Positions 5,311 through 5,349 of a stretch of 5,349 nt of DNA are shown piece after piece. The notes below the pieces were generated by a model that saw only the letters and a list, made by a program, of their open reading frames with translations, was not told the origin of the DNA and ran no database searches. Position numbers and translations under genes: made by a program. Source of the stretch: CAKVLS01 sp045605365. GTDB lineage: Bacteria; Bacillota; Clostridia; Christensenellales; UBA1242. The stretch spans positions 1 to 5,349 of the forward strand of contig JAZUPV010000113.1 in the NCBI GenBank assembly GCA_045605365.1. The letters run 5' to 3'. Numbering within the stretch: the first letter of the stretch is position 1; each line of letters opens with the position of its first letter.

Positions 5311-5349
5311 ATCAATTTTTAATAAAAAAGCAAATAAATAAAATTATTT

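Noticed and set aside
1..5349. Mollicutes-type code with TGA as Trp
   Set aside because: Trp residues are encoded by TGG and full-length frames are intact under the standard code, so there is no sign of recoding.

Overview
The window is AT-rich and uses the standard genetic code: Trp is TGG and full-length reading frames are intact. All seven complete genes end in TAA, most starts carry GGAGG-type Shine-Dalgarno (SD) sites, and the promoters are sigma-A-like. This suggests a low-GC Firmicutes-type bacterium, probably an uncultured Clostridia-like lineage. That placement comes from style and protein resemblance only, not from a marker gene.

Layout. Positions 1-182 (minus) hold the N-terminal 60 codons of aspartate-semialdehyde dehydrogenase (asd), cut by the window edge. 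A divergent intergenic region (183-309) follows. It carries a good promoter for a single plus-strand gene (310-1416) encoding a 368-residue soluble protein that I do not recognise. That gene ends in a 14-bp hairpin (1416-1449), which also serves the convergent gene 1474-2268, a TVP38/TMEM64 (VTT/DedA-like) membrane protein. The VTT gene has a near-consensus extended -10 promoter placed so that transcription should begin at or next to its ATG, which implies a leaderless mRNA.

Positions 5310 down to 2311 (minus) form one compact five-gene operon. It has a promoter at about 5284-5310 and a rho-independent terminator at 2311-2339, and its intergenic gaps are only 6-22 nt. The order is Nudix hydrolase, ComB-like phosphatase, a small metal-dependent-hydrolase-like protein (zinc-phospholipase-C-like N-terminus), a DUF2441-like protein, and a divergent cytidine-deaminase-family protein. 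Three of the five resemble enzymes acting on nucleotides or phosphorylated small molecules, so nucleotide or metabolite salvage or housecleaning is a reasonable guess. The sequence does not prove a pathway.

No RNA genes, mobile elements, CRISPR arrays or phage genes were seen, and no gene-free stretch exceeds about 130 bases. The points most worth a second look are the leaderless VTT promoter, the corrected Nudix start, the altered deaminase substrate loop, the operon as a unit, and the unknown 368-residue gene with its -10-overlapping inverted repeat.
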